Notes: generated from the letters alone by a model not told the origin. 64,000 nt of DNA from Deltaproteobacteria bacterium (GCA_021413675.1 JAIOQA010000108.1:1-64000), one strand, 5' to 3'; positions 20,943-30,491 are shown, counted from the stretch's first letter. Program-made: numbers and translations.

Positions 20943-20948
20943 AGTATC
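20943..20948 (-). promoter_or_regulatory. -10 like GATACT before the acyl-CoA operon
   Basis: GATACT ends 8 nt before ATG 20934 and would drive the six-gene operon running down to 15312. No operator-like palindrome is seen in the about 100 bp upstream. Confidence 0.5.
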
Positions 20949-21036
20949 GCGAAGTCCGGGCCGCGCGAAACCAGCCGCGCCGACATTCGCTGGCAGCGCG
21001 GCTGCACAATACGACCGCCTGGGGCGGTCGGCGATC

Positions 21037-22191
21037 TCACCGATCGGCGGCGAACGTCGGCGAGCTCGGCCCCGCCACGGCGGTCGCGCACGTGCCCGGC
21101 ATCGCCGCGATCCAGTCGCGGATCAGCGCCACGCCCTCGGCGTGGACCTGGTTGCGCCCGAGCTCCGGCATCTTGATGTCGGCCTCGCTCGAGGACATGC
21201 GGAACCAGACGATCGACGCCTCCGGCATGCCCGGCACGATGTCGAAGTCGAGTCCGCCCGAGCCGCGGCCCGCCGCCGTCGGGCCCTTGCAGACCCCGAG
21301 GGTCTCGGTGCTCGGCGAGAGCGTCGAGAAGTCCACGCCGCTGGTCCGCGCCGCGCCGCGCGGGTTGTGGCAGTGCGAGCAGTTGATGTCGAGATAGCCG
21401 CGGGCGCGCTCCTCGAGCGTGCCCGTCGACGGATCGTCGAACACCGGGGTCTTCGGCCAGGTCGCGGCCGCCGGCGCGCCGGTCAGCTTGCCGGCGTCGA
21501 TCATCGCCTGCAGCTGGTTGGGACCGCCGCCGGGCTGCGCACGATTCAGGTGGCGCGCCTTCGGGCCGAGCGGCCCGACGACGTCGTCGTGCTCGGCGTG
21601 GCAGTTCTTGCACTGGTTCTTGTTGGGCACGACGTACGCGTTGGTGCGGGTCGCGCCGTCGTCGTGGATCCACGTGACCGGGAACAGCGCCCCGGCGATC
21701 GCCACCGTCGCCTCGGCGCCGTCGGCGTCATAGACGTACGACACGCCATCCCAGCCGGTGGCGCGATGCAGGAGGATGCGGGTCTCGAGCAGCTGCTCGC
21801 CGGCCGCCGGATCGCGGCGGTCGTGCTGCAGGCTGAACGTCTTCACGATCATCGCGCCGACCGGCAGATCGAGCGAGTCGACGTCCTGCCAGGTCGCGGT
21901 CACGCCATCCGGCAGGTAGAGCCAGCGCCGCTTGGTCGCGTAGTCGCTGAACAGCGGCGTGTTGAGGTCGTACGCGAACAGCGCCGGATCCGCGGTCTGC
22001 GTCGGCAGATCCTCGAACAGCCGGTACGACGACAGGTACTTGCACCACGGCCCGTCGAGCGCGATGCCCGGCCCGGCGCCCGCCGGCGGCGTGCAGACCT
22101 CGTCGGTGTGGCCGCCATCGCCACCGCCGCACCCGGCGAGCGCGAGCGCGAGGCCAAGCGCCCACGTCCCCGCCCTGCGCGAACGCGCCAT
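21037..22191 (-). CDS. Diheme c-type cytochrome lipoprotein (SO2930/TIGR03806 type)
   Basis: The 384-aa lipoprotein has lipobox ALALAGC and two heme-binding motifs, CKNCH at about residue 188 and CSHCH at about 275. The flanking text FEDLPTQTADPALFAYDLNTPLFSDYATKRRW and the C-terminal MPELGRNQVHAEGVALIRDW match the SO2930-type family. Predicted exported electron carrier or peroxidase-like protein with unknown partner. It follows the beta-helix gene by 5 bp, the known conserved pair of TIGR03805 and TIGR03806, so the two act together at the cell surface or in the periplasm. Confidence 0.88.
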   Translation of the reverse strand: MARSRRAGTWALGLALALAGCGGGDGGHTDEVCTPPAGAGPGIALDGPWCKYLSSYRLFEDLPTQTADPALFAYDLNTPLFSDYATKRRWLYLPDGVTATWQDVDSLDLPVGAMIVKTFSLQHDRRDPAAGEQLLETRILLHRATGWDGVSYVYDADGAEATVAIAGALFPVTWIHDDGATRTNAYVVPNKNQCKNCHAEHDDVVGPLGPKARHLNRAQPGGGPNQLQAMIDAGKLTGAPAAATWPKTPVFDDPSTGTLEERARGYLDINCSHCHNPRGAARTSGVDFSTLSPSTETLGVCKGPTAAGRGSGGLDFDIVPGMPEASIVWFRMSSSEADIKMPELGRNQVHAEGVALIRDWIAAMPGTCATAVAGPSSPTFAADR

Positions 22192-22196
22192 CGCCC

Positions 22197-23474
22197 TCAG
22201 GCTCCCGGCACCACGACCGCCGCCACCGCCGGCAGCGTGCAGTCGTGTCCGCTCATGTCGAACGAGGCCTTGTAGGCGTCGCCGTTCGGGAACGCGAGGT
22301 TGCCCCAGTCGGCGTCGCCGTTGTTCTTCATGCAGATGTTGAACTCGGGCTTGAGCGAGGTCGGGTCACCCGAGACCGCCTTGGCCGGGTTGACGATGCC
22401 GTCCCAGATCACGTCGGGCACGACCACCGGGGTCAGGACCTCGCCGACCGTCAGCAGGATCAGGCCACCCAGCGGCCCCGTCGGGTGCTCGTGGGTGCCC
22501 GACATCGTGTTGTCGTGGATGTTGATCGTGTCCGGATCGGTGACGTACGCGGCGTCGTTCGGCGCGCCGATGATCTGGTAGCTCGCGATGCCGATGCTCA
22601 TCGTGTCGTGCGTGGCGATCGTGTTGCCGTAGATCTCCACGTTGTGGGCGGCGAGCAGCACCATGCCGCTGCCGGTCGGCACGCTGGCGACGATGTTGCC
22701 CGACGGCGCGAAGTTCTCGGTGTTGTTGTCGACGATCATGTTGTCGAAGACGCGGGTCTCGGCCGCGTTCTTGATCTGCAACCCGGGCAGGTTGAACACC
22801 AGGATGCCGCCGGTGTTGTGGGTCGCGGTGTTGCCGTAGACGTCGGCGCGGTTGGTGTTCTCGATCTCGATGCCGGCGACGTTGTACTGGACGTCGTTGT
22901 TGCGGACGATCACGTCCTCTGACTGGCCGACGTAGAGGCCCGAGTCCGAGGCGCCCTTGACGATGCTGTTCTCGACGAGGACGTGCTTGCACTGCACCGG
23001 GTAGATGCCGTACGCGCCGTTGGTGCTCTTGGGACCGGCGGTCCACTCGGTGCGCACGCGGCGCACGACCACGCCGTCGACGCCGACCATCTTGAGCTGA
23101 TCGCCCTTGGCGTTCTCGAACGCGATGTCGTGGATCGTGAAGTGGTTGGCGCCCTCGACGAGGAGGCCCTGCGCGCCGTCGACCTGGCCCGCGAACGAGA
23201 GGATCGTCTGGTTCATCCCCGCGCCCTGGATCGTCACGTCGCTGACCGAGAGCGACAGCGCGCGGTCGAGCTCGTAGGTCCCGGCGGCGAACGCGATGGT
23301 CGAGTTCGGCGTGGCGGCGATCAGCGCCCCCTGGATGTCCTCGACCGTCGCGTCGGCCGCGATGGCGACACAGGTGCCGGTGACCCCGTCACACGGGTCG
23401 ACGGTGACGACTCCGTTGTCCCCGCAAGCGGCGACGCCGATGAGCGCGAGCGCAGAAACCGAAACGATCTTCAT
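22197..23474 (-). CDS. Parallel beta-helix lipoprotein (TIGR03805 type)
   Basis: The 425-aa lipoprotein has lipobox LIGVAAC (Cys about 17) and from about residue 50 to 350 a run of right-handed beta-helix rungs (NHFTIHDIAFENAKGDQLKM, VVVRRVRTEW, VLVENSIVKGASDSGLYVG, VIVRNNDVQYNVAGIEIENT, AEVYGNT-like steps). The VDPCDG start after the signal is typical. The family is associated with a diheme cytochrome gene, found here immediately downstream. Ligand unknown; often called a copper- or carbohydrate-like surface protein without proof. ATG 23474 has GGGGAG upstream. Confidence 0.88.
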   Translation of the reverse strand: MKIVSVSALALIGVAACGDNGVVTVDPCDGVTGTCVAIAADATVEDIQGALIAATPNSTIAFAAGTYELDRALSLSVSDVTIQGAGMNQTILSFAGQVDGAQGLLVEGANHFTIHDIAFENAKGDQLKMVGVDGVVVRRVRTEWTAGPKSTNGAYGIYPVQCKHVLVENSIVKGASDSGLYVGQSEDVIVRNNDVQYNVAGIEIENTNRADVYGNTATHNTGGILVFNLPGLQIKNAAETRVFDNMIVDNNTENFAPSGNIVASVPTGSGMVLLAAHNVEIYGNTIATHDTMSIGIASYQIIGAPNDAAYVTDPDTINIHDNTMSGTHEHPTGPLGGLILLTVGEVLTPVVVPDVIWDGIVNPAKAVSGDPTSLKPEFNICMKNNGDADWGNLAFPNGDAYKASFDMSGHDCTLPAVAAVVVPGA

Positions 23475-23654
23475 GGCGAACTCCCCAGTCCAGACCGGGC
23501 GGAAAACCCGGGCAATTGACCACCGAACTTGCCTCGCCGGAGGTCGAAGGTCAACGGTGTGGTCTGGCCAGAGGATTTCGGTGGGGTGTCCGACCGGTGT
23601 CGCGCCCGTGAGATTCCTGCTGGGATCGAACCTGCGTCGCTGGTACCAGAGGAC

Positions 23655-24641
23655 ATGGCCGACCGCATCCATCCTCGTGCCGCGCTCTTCGGCGGCGAGC
23701 GTCCCTTCCCGATCATCCCCTCGTGTGAGCACTTCGCCGGGTCCGAGAAGCTCATCGGCAAGGCGTTCGAGCTGCAGGCCACGCTGGGGCCGATCTTCGA
23801 CATCACGATGGACTGCGAGGACGGCGCCCCCGCCGGTCGCGAGCGGGCCCACGCCGAGATGGTCGTCGAGATGCAGAAGTCGGCGGCCAACCGCCACCGC
23901 GCCGCCGGCGTGCGCATCCACGATCCGGCGCACCCGGCGTGGCGCCAGGACGTCGACATCGTCGTGCGCGGCGCGGGCGATCGCATCGCCTACATCACGA
24001 TCCCCAAGCCGACCGCGGTCGCGCAGGTGCGCGAGGTCATCGGCTACATCCAGGAGGTCGCGAAGGCCGCCGACATCACGCGCGAGATCCCGATCCACGT
24101 GCTGGTCGAGACCCACGGCGCGCTCAAGGACGCCTTCGCGATCGCCGCCCTGCCCTGGATGCAGGTCCTCGACTTCGGCCTGATGGACTTCGTCAGCGGC
24201 CACCATGGCGCGATCCCGTCGTCGGCGATGAAGTCGCCCGGGCAGTTCGAGCACAAGCTGGTCGCGCGCGCCAAGGCCGAGGTCGTCGCCGCCGCGCTCG
24301 CCGCCGGCGTCGTGCCGGCGCACAACGTCACGCTCGATCTGAAGAACGAGGCCCAGACCTCCGCCGACGCTCGCCGCGCGCGCGAGGAGTTCGGCTTCCT
24401 GCGCATGTGGTCGATCTACCCGGCGCAGATCAAGCCGATCGTCGCCGCGATGGCGCCCGACTTCTCCGAGGTCACGCGCGCGTGCGAGATCCTGCTCGCC
24501 GCCGAGGCCGCGTCCTGGGGCCCGATCCAGCACGCCGGCGATCTCCACGATCGCGCGACGTACCGGTACTTCTGGGAGCTCGTCCAGCGCGCGAAGGTCA
24601 CCGGCGCGGCGCTGCCGGCGGAGACGTCGCACTGGTTCTAG
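23655..24641 (+). CDS. HpcH/HpaI aldolase / citrate-lyase beta family protein
   Basis: The 328-aa CoA-ester lyase-type TIM barrel contains FDITMDCEDGAPAG (metal/acid region), RIHDPAHPAW, IPKPTAVAQVREVI, IHVLVETHGALKDAF and MWSIYPAQIKPIVAAM. This resembles malyl/citramalyl-CoA lyases and CitE-like proteins, but the VETHGAL segment differs from the usual IET-Gly stretch, so the substrate is open. ATG 23655 (MADRIHPRAALFGG) follows AGAGGA. The longer frame from 23529 has no family similarity. It faces away from the beta-helix gene with 180 bp between. Confidence 0.85.
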   Translation: MADRIHPRAALFGGERPFPIIPSCEHFAGSEKLIGKAFELQATLGPIFDITMDCEDGAPAGRERAHAEMVVEMQKSAANRHRAAGVRIHDPAHPAWRQDVDIVVRGAGDRIAYITIPKPTAVAQVREVIGYIQEVAKAADITREIPIHVLVETHGALKDAFAIAALPWMQVLDFGLMDFVSGHHGAIPSSAMKSPGQFEHKLVARAKAEVVAAALAAGVVPAHNVTLDLKNEAQTSADARRAREEFGFLRMWSIYPAQIKPIVAAMAPDFSEVTRACEILLAAEAASWGPIQHAGDLHDRATYRYFWELVQRAKVTGAALPAETSHWF

Positions 24642-24734
24642 AGGATCCGCCCAGCACCGAGATCGGCTACGCCGAGGTGCAGGGCGCCTCGATCGTGCGG
24701 CGGAACCCCCTGCGGCACCGCTCGGACCCGCCGG

Positions 24735-26468
24735 TCACTTTCCGAACTTCAGCGCCGCGACCGACTGCTGGTTGATGAGGTAGGCGATGAACTTCGCCGC
24801 CGACATCGCGCTCTGCTTGCGAATCGCGATGTCCGCGCGGTCTTCCATCGATCCGGCCGCGGCGATCAGCGCATCCTGGCCCGTCGAGTTCTCCGGCACG
24901 AAGACCTCGCCGCCGGGGGTGATCTCGAACCGCCCCTTGCCGCCGCCGTTCTCGACGGTGACGCGCAGCGTGGCGCCGAGGTCGCCGATCGTCGCCTTGC
25001 CGTTCTGCTGGACCACGCCCTCGGTCTCGCTGCCGACGCCGCGCCAGTTGGAGCCCGTGATCGTGATCCCCGCGCCCCGCTCGTGCCTGCACTCGATCTC
25101 GATCGCGCCCTTCTCGGGGTCCTGGCCGGCGACGTCATCGGCCCATGCGCCTGCGGTCGCGTGGCTCCCCGCGGTGGCGCGGGCCCAGGCCCCGGCCGCC
25201 TGGGCGGCCTGGAGATCGGGGGCGACATCGGCGCGCGCCTCGACCGAGGTGGCCAGGCTGATGAGTGACTCGGGGCCCTTGGGGATGTGGCTGAGCTCGG
25301 CGGTGTGATCGGCGAGCCCGTCCATGGCCCCCTTCTCGACGGCGCTGATCGCGAGCGCCTGCGACTCGAGGAAGTTGTCCACCGCGTCGGTCTCCTTCCT
25401 GCCCTCGAAGTGCTCCTTGGCCTTCTCCTTGCCGATGTCGACCGCCTTCTCCTTCACGAAGTCGGCGATCTTCTCGATCACCTTCTTGGCCAGCTTCGAC
25501 TCGGCGAACTCCACCACGCCCGCGGCCACCGGGCCGAGCAAGGCGCCGATCACGCCACCGACCACGCCGGCTGCGAGGTCGCCGAGCAGCGACTTCTTGG
25601 GGGCGGAGTCCTTCTTGAGGGCCGCGCCGACGCGGGTCAACCCATCCCGCTGGTTCTGGAACACCTGGCGGTACGCGGCCTGCACCTTCGTGTTGGCGAG
25701 GATGAGCGTCAGTACCGCGTCGGCCGCGGCATCGGCCTTCGCGTCGCCCTTCGCGTCGCCCTTCGCATCGCCCTTCGCGTGGGGGTCGACGTCGCGCTGG
25801 ACCGCGGTGCTGCCACTGCCGGTCGCGCCGAGCAGGTCGGCCGCGCTTTCGCCCGCCACCACCCGCGCCGCGACCGCGTCGGCGTGTCGCTCGTACGGAT
25901 CGCCGACCTGCCCGACCGCCGCCGATAGCTGGACGCCCGCGCGCTGCTGCACGACGTGCGCGGCCTCGTGGGCCGCGAGGAACAGGCTCGGCGGGGCGGC
26001 GAACGCCACGTCGTTGCCAGTGGCGTAGCCGTGCGCGCCGAGCGCCGCGCTGGCCTCGCTCGCGGCCCCGCCGACGTGGGCGCGAACGCCGGACACGTCG
26101 TGCTCGCCGAAGGATCGCTGGATCGCGGCGAGGTGTGGCAGCGCCCCGCCGCTGCCCGCGACGCCGCGTGCGGCGACCGTGCGGATCCCGTCGTCATCGA
26201 GCCCGCTGACGCCATCGGCCTGGCGCTGGATCGGGGCGACCGGCGTGTCGATGAAGCCCATCGCCTCCGCCATGCCGAGGTCCTGCTCCTGGTGGCGCTG
26301 GACCAGCGCCACGGCGTCGACCGGTGGCGACGCCGCCGAGCCTGGCGCGGGCGTGCTGCGCGTCATGCGTTGGGTCAGGCTCGTCCGCCCGGGCGCGATC
26401 TCGCGCTCGCGCTCCGGGGCCAACGATCCATGGTGCGGCAGCAAGGCGTGAGGCATCGCCACCATCAC
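24735..26468 (-). CDS. DUF4157 (eCIS-core-type) metallopeptidase-like protein
   Basis: 577 aa. The DUF4157 module occupies about residues 100-200: [32 protein letters not shown] and the zinc motif HEAAH at 167-171 followed by VVQQRAGVQ. Most DUF4157 proteins sit near extracellular contractile injection systems as tagged cargo. After a [13 protein letters not shown] repeat (about 231-243) comes a hydrophobic, amphipathic helix region ([20 protein letters not shown]) that might insert into membranes, and a beta-rich C-terminal module (about 455-577). No eCIS structural genes are in view. It could be a toxin, an effector or a self-processing protease. Start ATG 26468, with ATG 26465 as alternative. 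Confidence 0.85.
   Translation of the reverse strand: MMVAMPHALLPHHGSLAPEREREIAPGRTSLTQRMTRSTPAPGSAASPPVDAVALVQRHQEQDLGMAEAMGFIDTPVAPIQRQADGVSGLDDDGIRTVAARGVAGSGGALPHLAAIQRSFGEHDVSGVRAHVGGAASEASAALGAHGYATGNDVAFAAPPSLFLAAHEAAHVVQQRAGVQLSAAVGQVGDPYERHADAVAARVVAGESAADLLGATGSGSTAVQRDVDPHAKGDAKGDAKGDAKADAAADAVLTLILANTKVQAAYRQVFQNQRDGLTRVGAALKKDSAPKKSLLGDLAAGVVGGVIGALLGPVAAGVVEFAESKLAKKVIEKIADFVKEKAVDIGKEKAKEHFEGRKETDAVDNFLESQALAISAVEKGAMDGLADHTAELSHIPKGPESLISLATSVEARADVAPDLQAAQAAGAWARATAGSHATAGAWADDVAGQDPEKGAIEIECRHERGAGITITGSNWRGVGSETEGVVQQNGKATIGDLGATLRVTVENGGGKGRFEITPGGEVFVPENSTGQDALIAAAGSMEDRADIAIRKQSAMSAAKFIAYLINQQSVAALKFGK
25738..25779. repeat. 12-bp tandem repeat encoding Lys-Gly-Asp-Ala units
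   Basis: About three and a half near-exact copies of a 12-bp unit lie inside the DUF4157 gene and encode the KGDA repeats between its two modules. They look like a flexible charged linker. Confidence 0.75.
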
Positions 26469-26585
26469 TGCAGCTCATGGGCCACGATCTGCCGTCCCGT
26501 TGTCGGCACGTTGCAGCGCGACCTGGACCAGCTGCCTGGACCAGCCCCTGTTCCCCCTGGACCACGGGTCCACCCCTCGCCTGGC

Positions 26586-27755
26586 TCAGCCCCGCTCGTG
26601 GCCGTGCTTCCAGGTCTCGATCAACAGGTCGATGAGCTGACCGCGGACCACGGCGAGATACGCGATCGCGACGACCGCGATCGCCGCGGCTACCGCGACC
26701 GCCGCGGCGCGGCCGAAGCCGACCGGGCCGCGCGCGCGGGCGATCGTGAGCGACGCGCCCGCGAGCCACGCCACCGCGAGCCCGCCGCCGGCGATGAACG
26801 AGACCGCGATGCCGACCATGGCGTCGTCGCGCCAGGCGATGCCGACGAGGATCACCGCGAACGGCAGCGCGACCCAGAGCTCGATGGGCGGGCGCGCGAG
26901 GCCGCGGAGGGCGCGGCGCCAGCTGCCCGCGTCGCGGCGCGCGACCGCGATCGCGCCGAGCGCGGCGAGGATCAGCGCGGCCCACGCGAAGAGGCTCTTG
27001 CGGCGACGCCCGCGGGTGGCGTCGAGATCGGTCATCGCCTGATCGAGGGTGCCGTCCTGCTCGGCGCTGGCGCCGCGCAGCGCGAGGTAGGCGGCCTCGG
27101 CGTCGTCGGTCTCGCCGAGCGCGGCCTGCGCGTCGGCGGAGGCCTTGCGCGCGCGCCAGGCGTCACGCGGGTCGCGCGCGACCGGCGCGGCCTCGTCGAA
27201 CCAGGGCTTCGCGCGCGCGGGCTCGCCGAGGCGCAGCCAGGTGTCGCCGAGCCAGATGCGCGCGTCGTAGCCCTCGGGATAGTCGGGGTGCGCGCGGACC
27301 AGCGCGGCCATCGCGTCGAGCTGCGGCCGCGGATCGGCCTTGCCAGCGGCGGCGCGCAGGATGGCGTCGTGCTCGGCGGCGACCTGGGCCCACGCGCCGT
27401 CCTTGCCGATCGCGCGCTCGAGCTCGTCGATCCGGGCCTGGGCGCGCCGGGCCTGGCGGCTATCGGGGTAGACCGCGACGATCCGGCGGTAGAGGCCGAT
27501 CGCGCGCGGCAGCTGGCCCGCGGTCTCGGCCCCGCGCGCGGCCTCGGCGAGCGCATCGTCGGCCCAGGGTGAGGTCGGCGCGGCGTCGGCGATGCCGACG
27601 AGATCGTCGATCGCCGCCAGCTCGCCGGCGGCCAGGCGACGGAGCGCGCGGTCGAACGCGTCGCTCTGCGCATCGGCCCGCGCGGGCGCCGACGAGAACG
27701 CGATCATCGCGAGCACGATCAGCACCGCCCCGCACCGCGCGCGATCGATCGTCAT
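26586..27755 (-). CDS. Secreted/membrane TPR protein
   Basis: The 389 aa hold a signal peptide (AVLIVLAMIAFSSAPARA), a TPR-rich domain from about 25 to 235 (LAAGELAAIDDLVGIADAAP, QLPRAIGLYRRIVAVYPDS, YDARIWLGDTWLRLGEPARA, DAEAAYLALRG), then four hydrophobic helices (SLFAWAALILAALGAIAVA, ELWVALPFAVILVGIAW, VGIAVSFIAGGGLAVAWLA, AAAVAVAAAIAVVAIAYLA). No family name recognised. The start at ATG 27755 overlaps the stop of the metallophosphoesterase gene (ATGA), so the two are coupled. Confidence 0.8.
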   Translation of the reverse strand: MTIDRARCGAVLIVLAMIAFSSAPARADAQSDAFDRALRRLAAGELAAIDDLVGIADAAPTSPWADDALAEAARGAETAGQLPRAIGLYRRIVAVYPDSRQARRAQARIDELERAIGKDGAWAQVAAEHDAILRAAAGKADPRPQLDAMAALVRAHPDYPEGYDARIWLGDTWLRLGEPARAKPWFDEAAPVARDPRDAWRARKASADAQAALGETDDAEAAYLALRGASAEQDGTLDQAMTDLDATRGRRRKSLFAWAALILAALGAIAVARRDAGSWRRALRGLARPPIELWVALPFAVILVGIAWRDDAMVGIAVSFIAGGGLAVAWLAGASLTIARARGPVGFGRAAAVAVAAAIAVVAIAYLAVVRGQLIDLLIETWKHGHERG

Positions 27756-29044
27756 GGCGGAGCCTTGGTCATCGTGAAGGAGTCGAGCAGCGTGCCGTCG
27801 GCGCGGATCGCCTCGGCCACCAGCCGATCGCGCCGCACGCGCAGGATCATGCCACCGTGCGTGGTCTCGCTGTACGCCGTCCAGAAGTTGCGGGCGACAT
27901 CGTAGAGCGGCGCGCCGGCGCCTCCGAACACGACGTAGGTCGTGCCATCGGCGGCCCCCGGCTGCGGGAGCAGGCTGCGCATCGGGCGAGTGCGCTCGTA
28001 GGCGTGGTCGTGGCCGTTGAGCACGAGATCGACGCGGGCCGCGTCGTAGAGCGAGCCCCACGCCGCGCGCAGCATCGGCGTCGAGCCGTGGACCGTTGAC
28101 GCCGACCAGATCGCGCGGTGGTGCATGACGATCTTCCAGCGCGCGCCGGCGCTGGCCGCGAGGTCGCGCGCGAGGAACGCGCGGGTCGCGCCGCCCAGGG
28201 TCGTGAACGTGAATGGCGAGTCGTTGAGCACGGTCACGTGGGCGAAGCCGGCGTCGACCGCGAAGTTCTCCTCGTCGCCGGGCAGCGCCTGCTCGGCGTA
28301 GTAGCTGGGCGCGTTGAGCTCGTGGTTGCCGTGCGCGCTGATCATCGGCGCGCGCTCGACCAGCGGCCCGATCGCGTCGAAGAACCGATCCCAGTCGCCC
28401 TGCAGCGTGCCGAGCGAGACCGCGTCGCCGGTGAACAGCACGAGATCCGGCGCGTAGCCCGCGAGCTGGGTCGAGACCTGGCGCAGCACGTCCCAGCCGC
28501 CGCGGCTGTCGCCGAGCACCGCGATCACGACCTCGGCGTCGGGCTCGCGCGCGGGATCCGGCGCGGTCCGGAACGCGAACACCGGCGAGAACCGCTCGAC
28601 GCCGTCGCCGCCGCGCGCCCCGACCTGGTAGCGGTACGAGGTGTCGGGCGCGAGCCCGCACAGCCGGGCCTCGTGCATGCGGATCGGCCGGCCACCGGTC
28701 GCCGACGGCACGAGGAAGGTCGCGCCGGTCGCGGTCTGATCGAGCGCGGCCTGGCCGTAGCGCACGGTGGTGCCGATCGTGGCGTCGTCGCCGGTGCGCC
28801 ACGCGACCGCGATCGTCGTGCGCGGATCGTCGACCAGGCTGAGCCGCACCTGCCGCGGCGCGGGATCCGGCCCGAGGCCGCGCTCGCCCAGGACCGGCGC
28901 GCCGACGCCCTCGCGGGTCGTGATCGTGCCGCAGCTCGGCAGCGCGACCGCGCCGCCCGCCGCCGCGGGATCGCCCCCAGGCGCGGCCGCGGCGCAGCCA
29001 CCGATCGCCAGCGCGATCGCCAGCCTGCACAGCCCGTCACGCAT
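27752..29044 (-). CDS. Purple-acid-phosphatase-like metallophosphoesterase lipoprotein
   Basis: 430 aa: a signal with LAIGGC lipobox, an N-terminal fibronectin-like domain (VRLSLVDDPRTTIAVAWRTGD through YRYQVGARG) as in purple acid phosphatases, then the calcineurin-like core with AVLGDSRGGWD, FTGDAVSLG, SAHGNHE, MHHRAIW and NGHDHAYER. All metal ligand motifs are present. The likely activity is phosphomonoesterase or phosphodiesterase on exported substrates. It is translationally coupled to the TPR membrane gene downstream. Confidence 0.9.
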   Translation of the reverse strand: MRDGLCRLAIALAIGGCAAAAPGGDPAAAGGAVALPSCGTITTREGVGAPVLGERGLGPDPAPRQVRLSLVDDPRTTIAVAWRTGDDATIGTTVRYGQAALDQTATGATFLVPSATGGRPIRMHEARLCGLAPDTSYRYQVGARGGDGVERFSPVFAFRTAPDPAREPDAEVVIAVLGDSRGGWDVLRQVSTQLAGYAPDLVLFTGDAVSLGTLQGDWDRFFDAIGPLVERAPMISAHGNHELNAPSYYAEQALPGDEENFAVDAGFAHVTVLNDSPFTFTTLGGATRAFLARDLAASAGARWKIVMHHRAIWSASTVHGSTPMLRAAWGSLYDAARVDLVLNGHDHAYERTRPMRSLLPQPGAADGTTYVVFGGAGAPLYDVARNFWTAYSETTHGGMILRVRRDRLVAEAIRADGTLLDSFTMTKAPP

Positions 29045-29077
29045 ACGTACGCTCGACCGCCGCAGCGGTCGCGCTGC

Positions 29078-29677
29078 CTACCGCAGCGACTTCTTCTTGC
29101 TCTCGATCACGTCGGCGTAGCTGGTGCTCTCGACGACCTCGGCCAGCTCCGCGGTGTAGCGCTGCACGAGATCGATGCGGCCGCGATCGAGCGCGTCCTG
29201 GCGCGCGCCCCACAGCGTGATGAACGCGCGCTCGGCATTGATGAAGTACGCGACCACCGCGACCACCGCGCGGCCGATCGACGCGGTCACCGAGCGCGAG
29301 GTGTCGCTGAACGTGAAGCGCTTGCCCTCGGAGTTGAGGACGTCGATCGTCACGGTGCCCATCGCGTCGGCGCCGGCGGGCGCGGCCTTGGTGGCGGCGA
29401 TGTCGGCGGAGACCTGGAAGCCGGCCAGCCGGATCGACTGCAGCGACTGGTACTCGATCGCGTAGCGACCGAGGAGCGCGGCGTAGATCGCGTCGACGAC
29501 GCCGACGCCCTTGCCGACGACCTCGACCTGCTGGCCGCGCTCGAGGACCTTGGCGGTGGCGGTCGTCTGACCGTCGGGATCCTCGTCGACGACCAGGCGG
29601 ACGAGGCCGAGCTCGAGGTAGTTGGCGCCGAGGACGCGCCGGATGAGTTCCTGATGCTCCTGGGGGGCGGTGGTCAC
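29078..29677 (-). CDS. Stand-alone LeuA-type allosteric (dimerisation) domain protein
   Basis: The 199-aa protein resembles only the C-terminal regulatory domain of 2-isopropylmalate synthase and has no TIM-barrel catalytic domain. The hallmark is GKGVGVVDAIYAALLGRYAI followed by a second half ATIDVLNSEGKRFTFSDTSR-like, ASIGRAVVAVVAYFINAERA, matching the two beta-beta-alpha repeats. In the enzyme this domain binds leucine; the free protein may be a ligand sensor or regulate LeuA in trans. GTG 29677 has TACATT 6 nt upstream. It is unrelated to its neighbours in function. Confidence 0.72.
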   Translation of the reverse strand: MTTAPQEHQELIRRVLGANYLELGLVRLVVDEDPDGQTTATAKVLERGQQVEVVGKGVGVVDAIYAALLGRYAIEYQSLQSIRLAGFQVSADIAATKAAPAGADAMGTVTIDVLNSEGKRFTFSDTSRSVTASIGRAVVAVVAYFINAERAFITLWGARQDALDRGRIDLVQRYTAELAEVVESTSYADVIESKKKSLR

Positions 29678-29683
29678 GTCGGG

Positions 29684-29689
29684 AATGTA
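29684..29689 (-). promoter_or_regulatory. -10 element TACATT, leaderless start
   Basis: TACATT ends 6 nt before GTG 29677, again without room for an SD. It supports the shorter start of the LeuA-domain protein. Confidence 0.6.
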
Positions 29690-29837
29690 GCGTGCCGATC
29701 GCCGCGCCGCTCGTGCGTGGCGCACGCGCGGTCCGGAGCGCCGCGGCGCGTGTGACGATCTCGGCGCGGCCTCGCGGAAAGCCGTGCAACGACGGGAGAT
29801 GCTTGAGCCGCCCGGCGGAATTCGGCATGGTCCCCGG

Positions 29838-30491
29838 GTGCGCCACCTGCTGATGCTCCACGATGCGCCTCCCGCGCTGGCCGCGCACGCCGCGCGCCTC
29901 GCCGCCTGCACCGCGTGCCCGGACATGATCGGTCCGCCGGTCAGCGGCGTGCCGATGATCTCGCCCGTGATGCTGATCGGCCAGGCGCCAGGCGACAAGG
30001 AAGGCCCCGCCGGCAAGCCGTTCGCGTGGACCGCGGGCAAGACGATGTTCAAGTGGTTCGCGTCGATCGGCCACGACGAGGACAGCGTGCGCGCGCGGAT
30101 CTACATGGCCGCGGTCTGCCGCTGCTTCCCCGGCAAGAACCCCAAGGGCGGTGATCGCGTGCCCGCGCCCGACGAGATCGCGCGCTGCGGCCAGTTCCTC
30201 GCCACCGAGCTGGCGCTGGTCCGCCCGCGGCTGATCATCCCGGTCGGCAAGCTCGCGATCGCGCAGGTGCTGCCCGACGCCGACCAGCTCGTCGACAGCG
30301 TCGGCACGATCCACCGCGCGACCGTGCACGGCCACGCCGTCGACGTCGCGCCCCTGCCCCACCCGTCGGGCGCCTCGACCTGGCACCGGACCGAGCCGGG
30401 CAAGACGCTGCTCGACAAGGCGCTCGCGGCGATCGCGCGCCACCCGGCGTGGCGCGGCCTCGCGACCACCGGCGCGGCGGTGGCGCTGTGA
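29838..30491 (+). CDS. Uracil-DNA glycosylase superfamily protein
   Basis: The 217-aa protein of the Fe-S UDG type (family 4/5-like) would remove uracil or related bases from DNA. Motif A reads LIGQAPGDKEG and is followed by GKPFAWTAGKTM. The catalytic-loop equivalent is PLPHPSGASTWHR. Cysteines in CTACPDM, AAVCRCFPG and IARCGQF can supply the 4Fe-4S cluster. GTG 29838 follows CATGGT by 6 nt with TTGAGC 17 bp further up, a leaderless layout. It overlaps the next gene by 4 bp, placing DNA repair and arginine genes in one operon. Confidence 0.85.
   Translation: MRHLLMLHDAPPALAAHAARLAACTACPDMIGPPVSGVPMISPVMLIGQAPGDKEGPAGKPFAWTAGKTMFKWFASIGHDEDSVRARIYMAAVCRCFPGKNPKGGDRVPAPDEIARCGQFLATELALVRPRLIIPVGKLAIAQVLPDADQLVDSVGTIHRATVHGHAVDVAPLPHPSGASTWHRTEPGKTLLDKALAAIARHPAWRGLATTGAAVAL

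Noticed and set aside
20218-22275. 685-codon plus-strand frame
   Set aside because: Antisense shadow of the SDR and diheme cytochrome genes.
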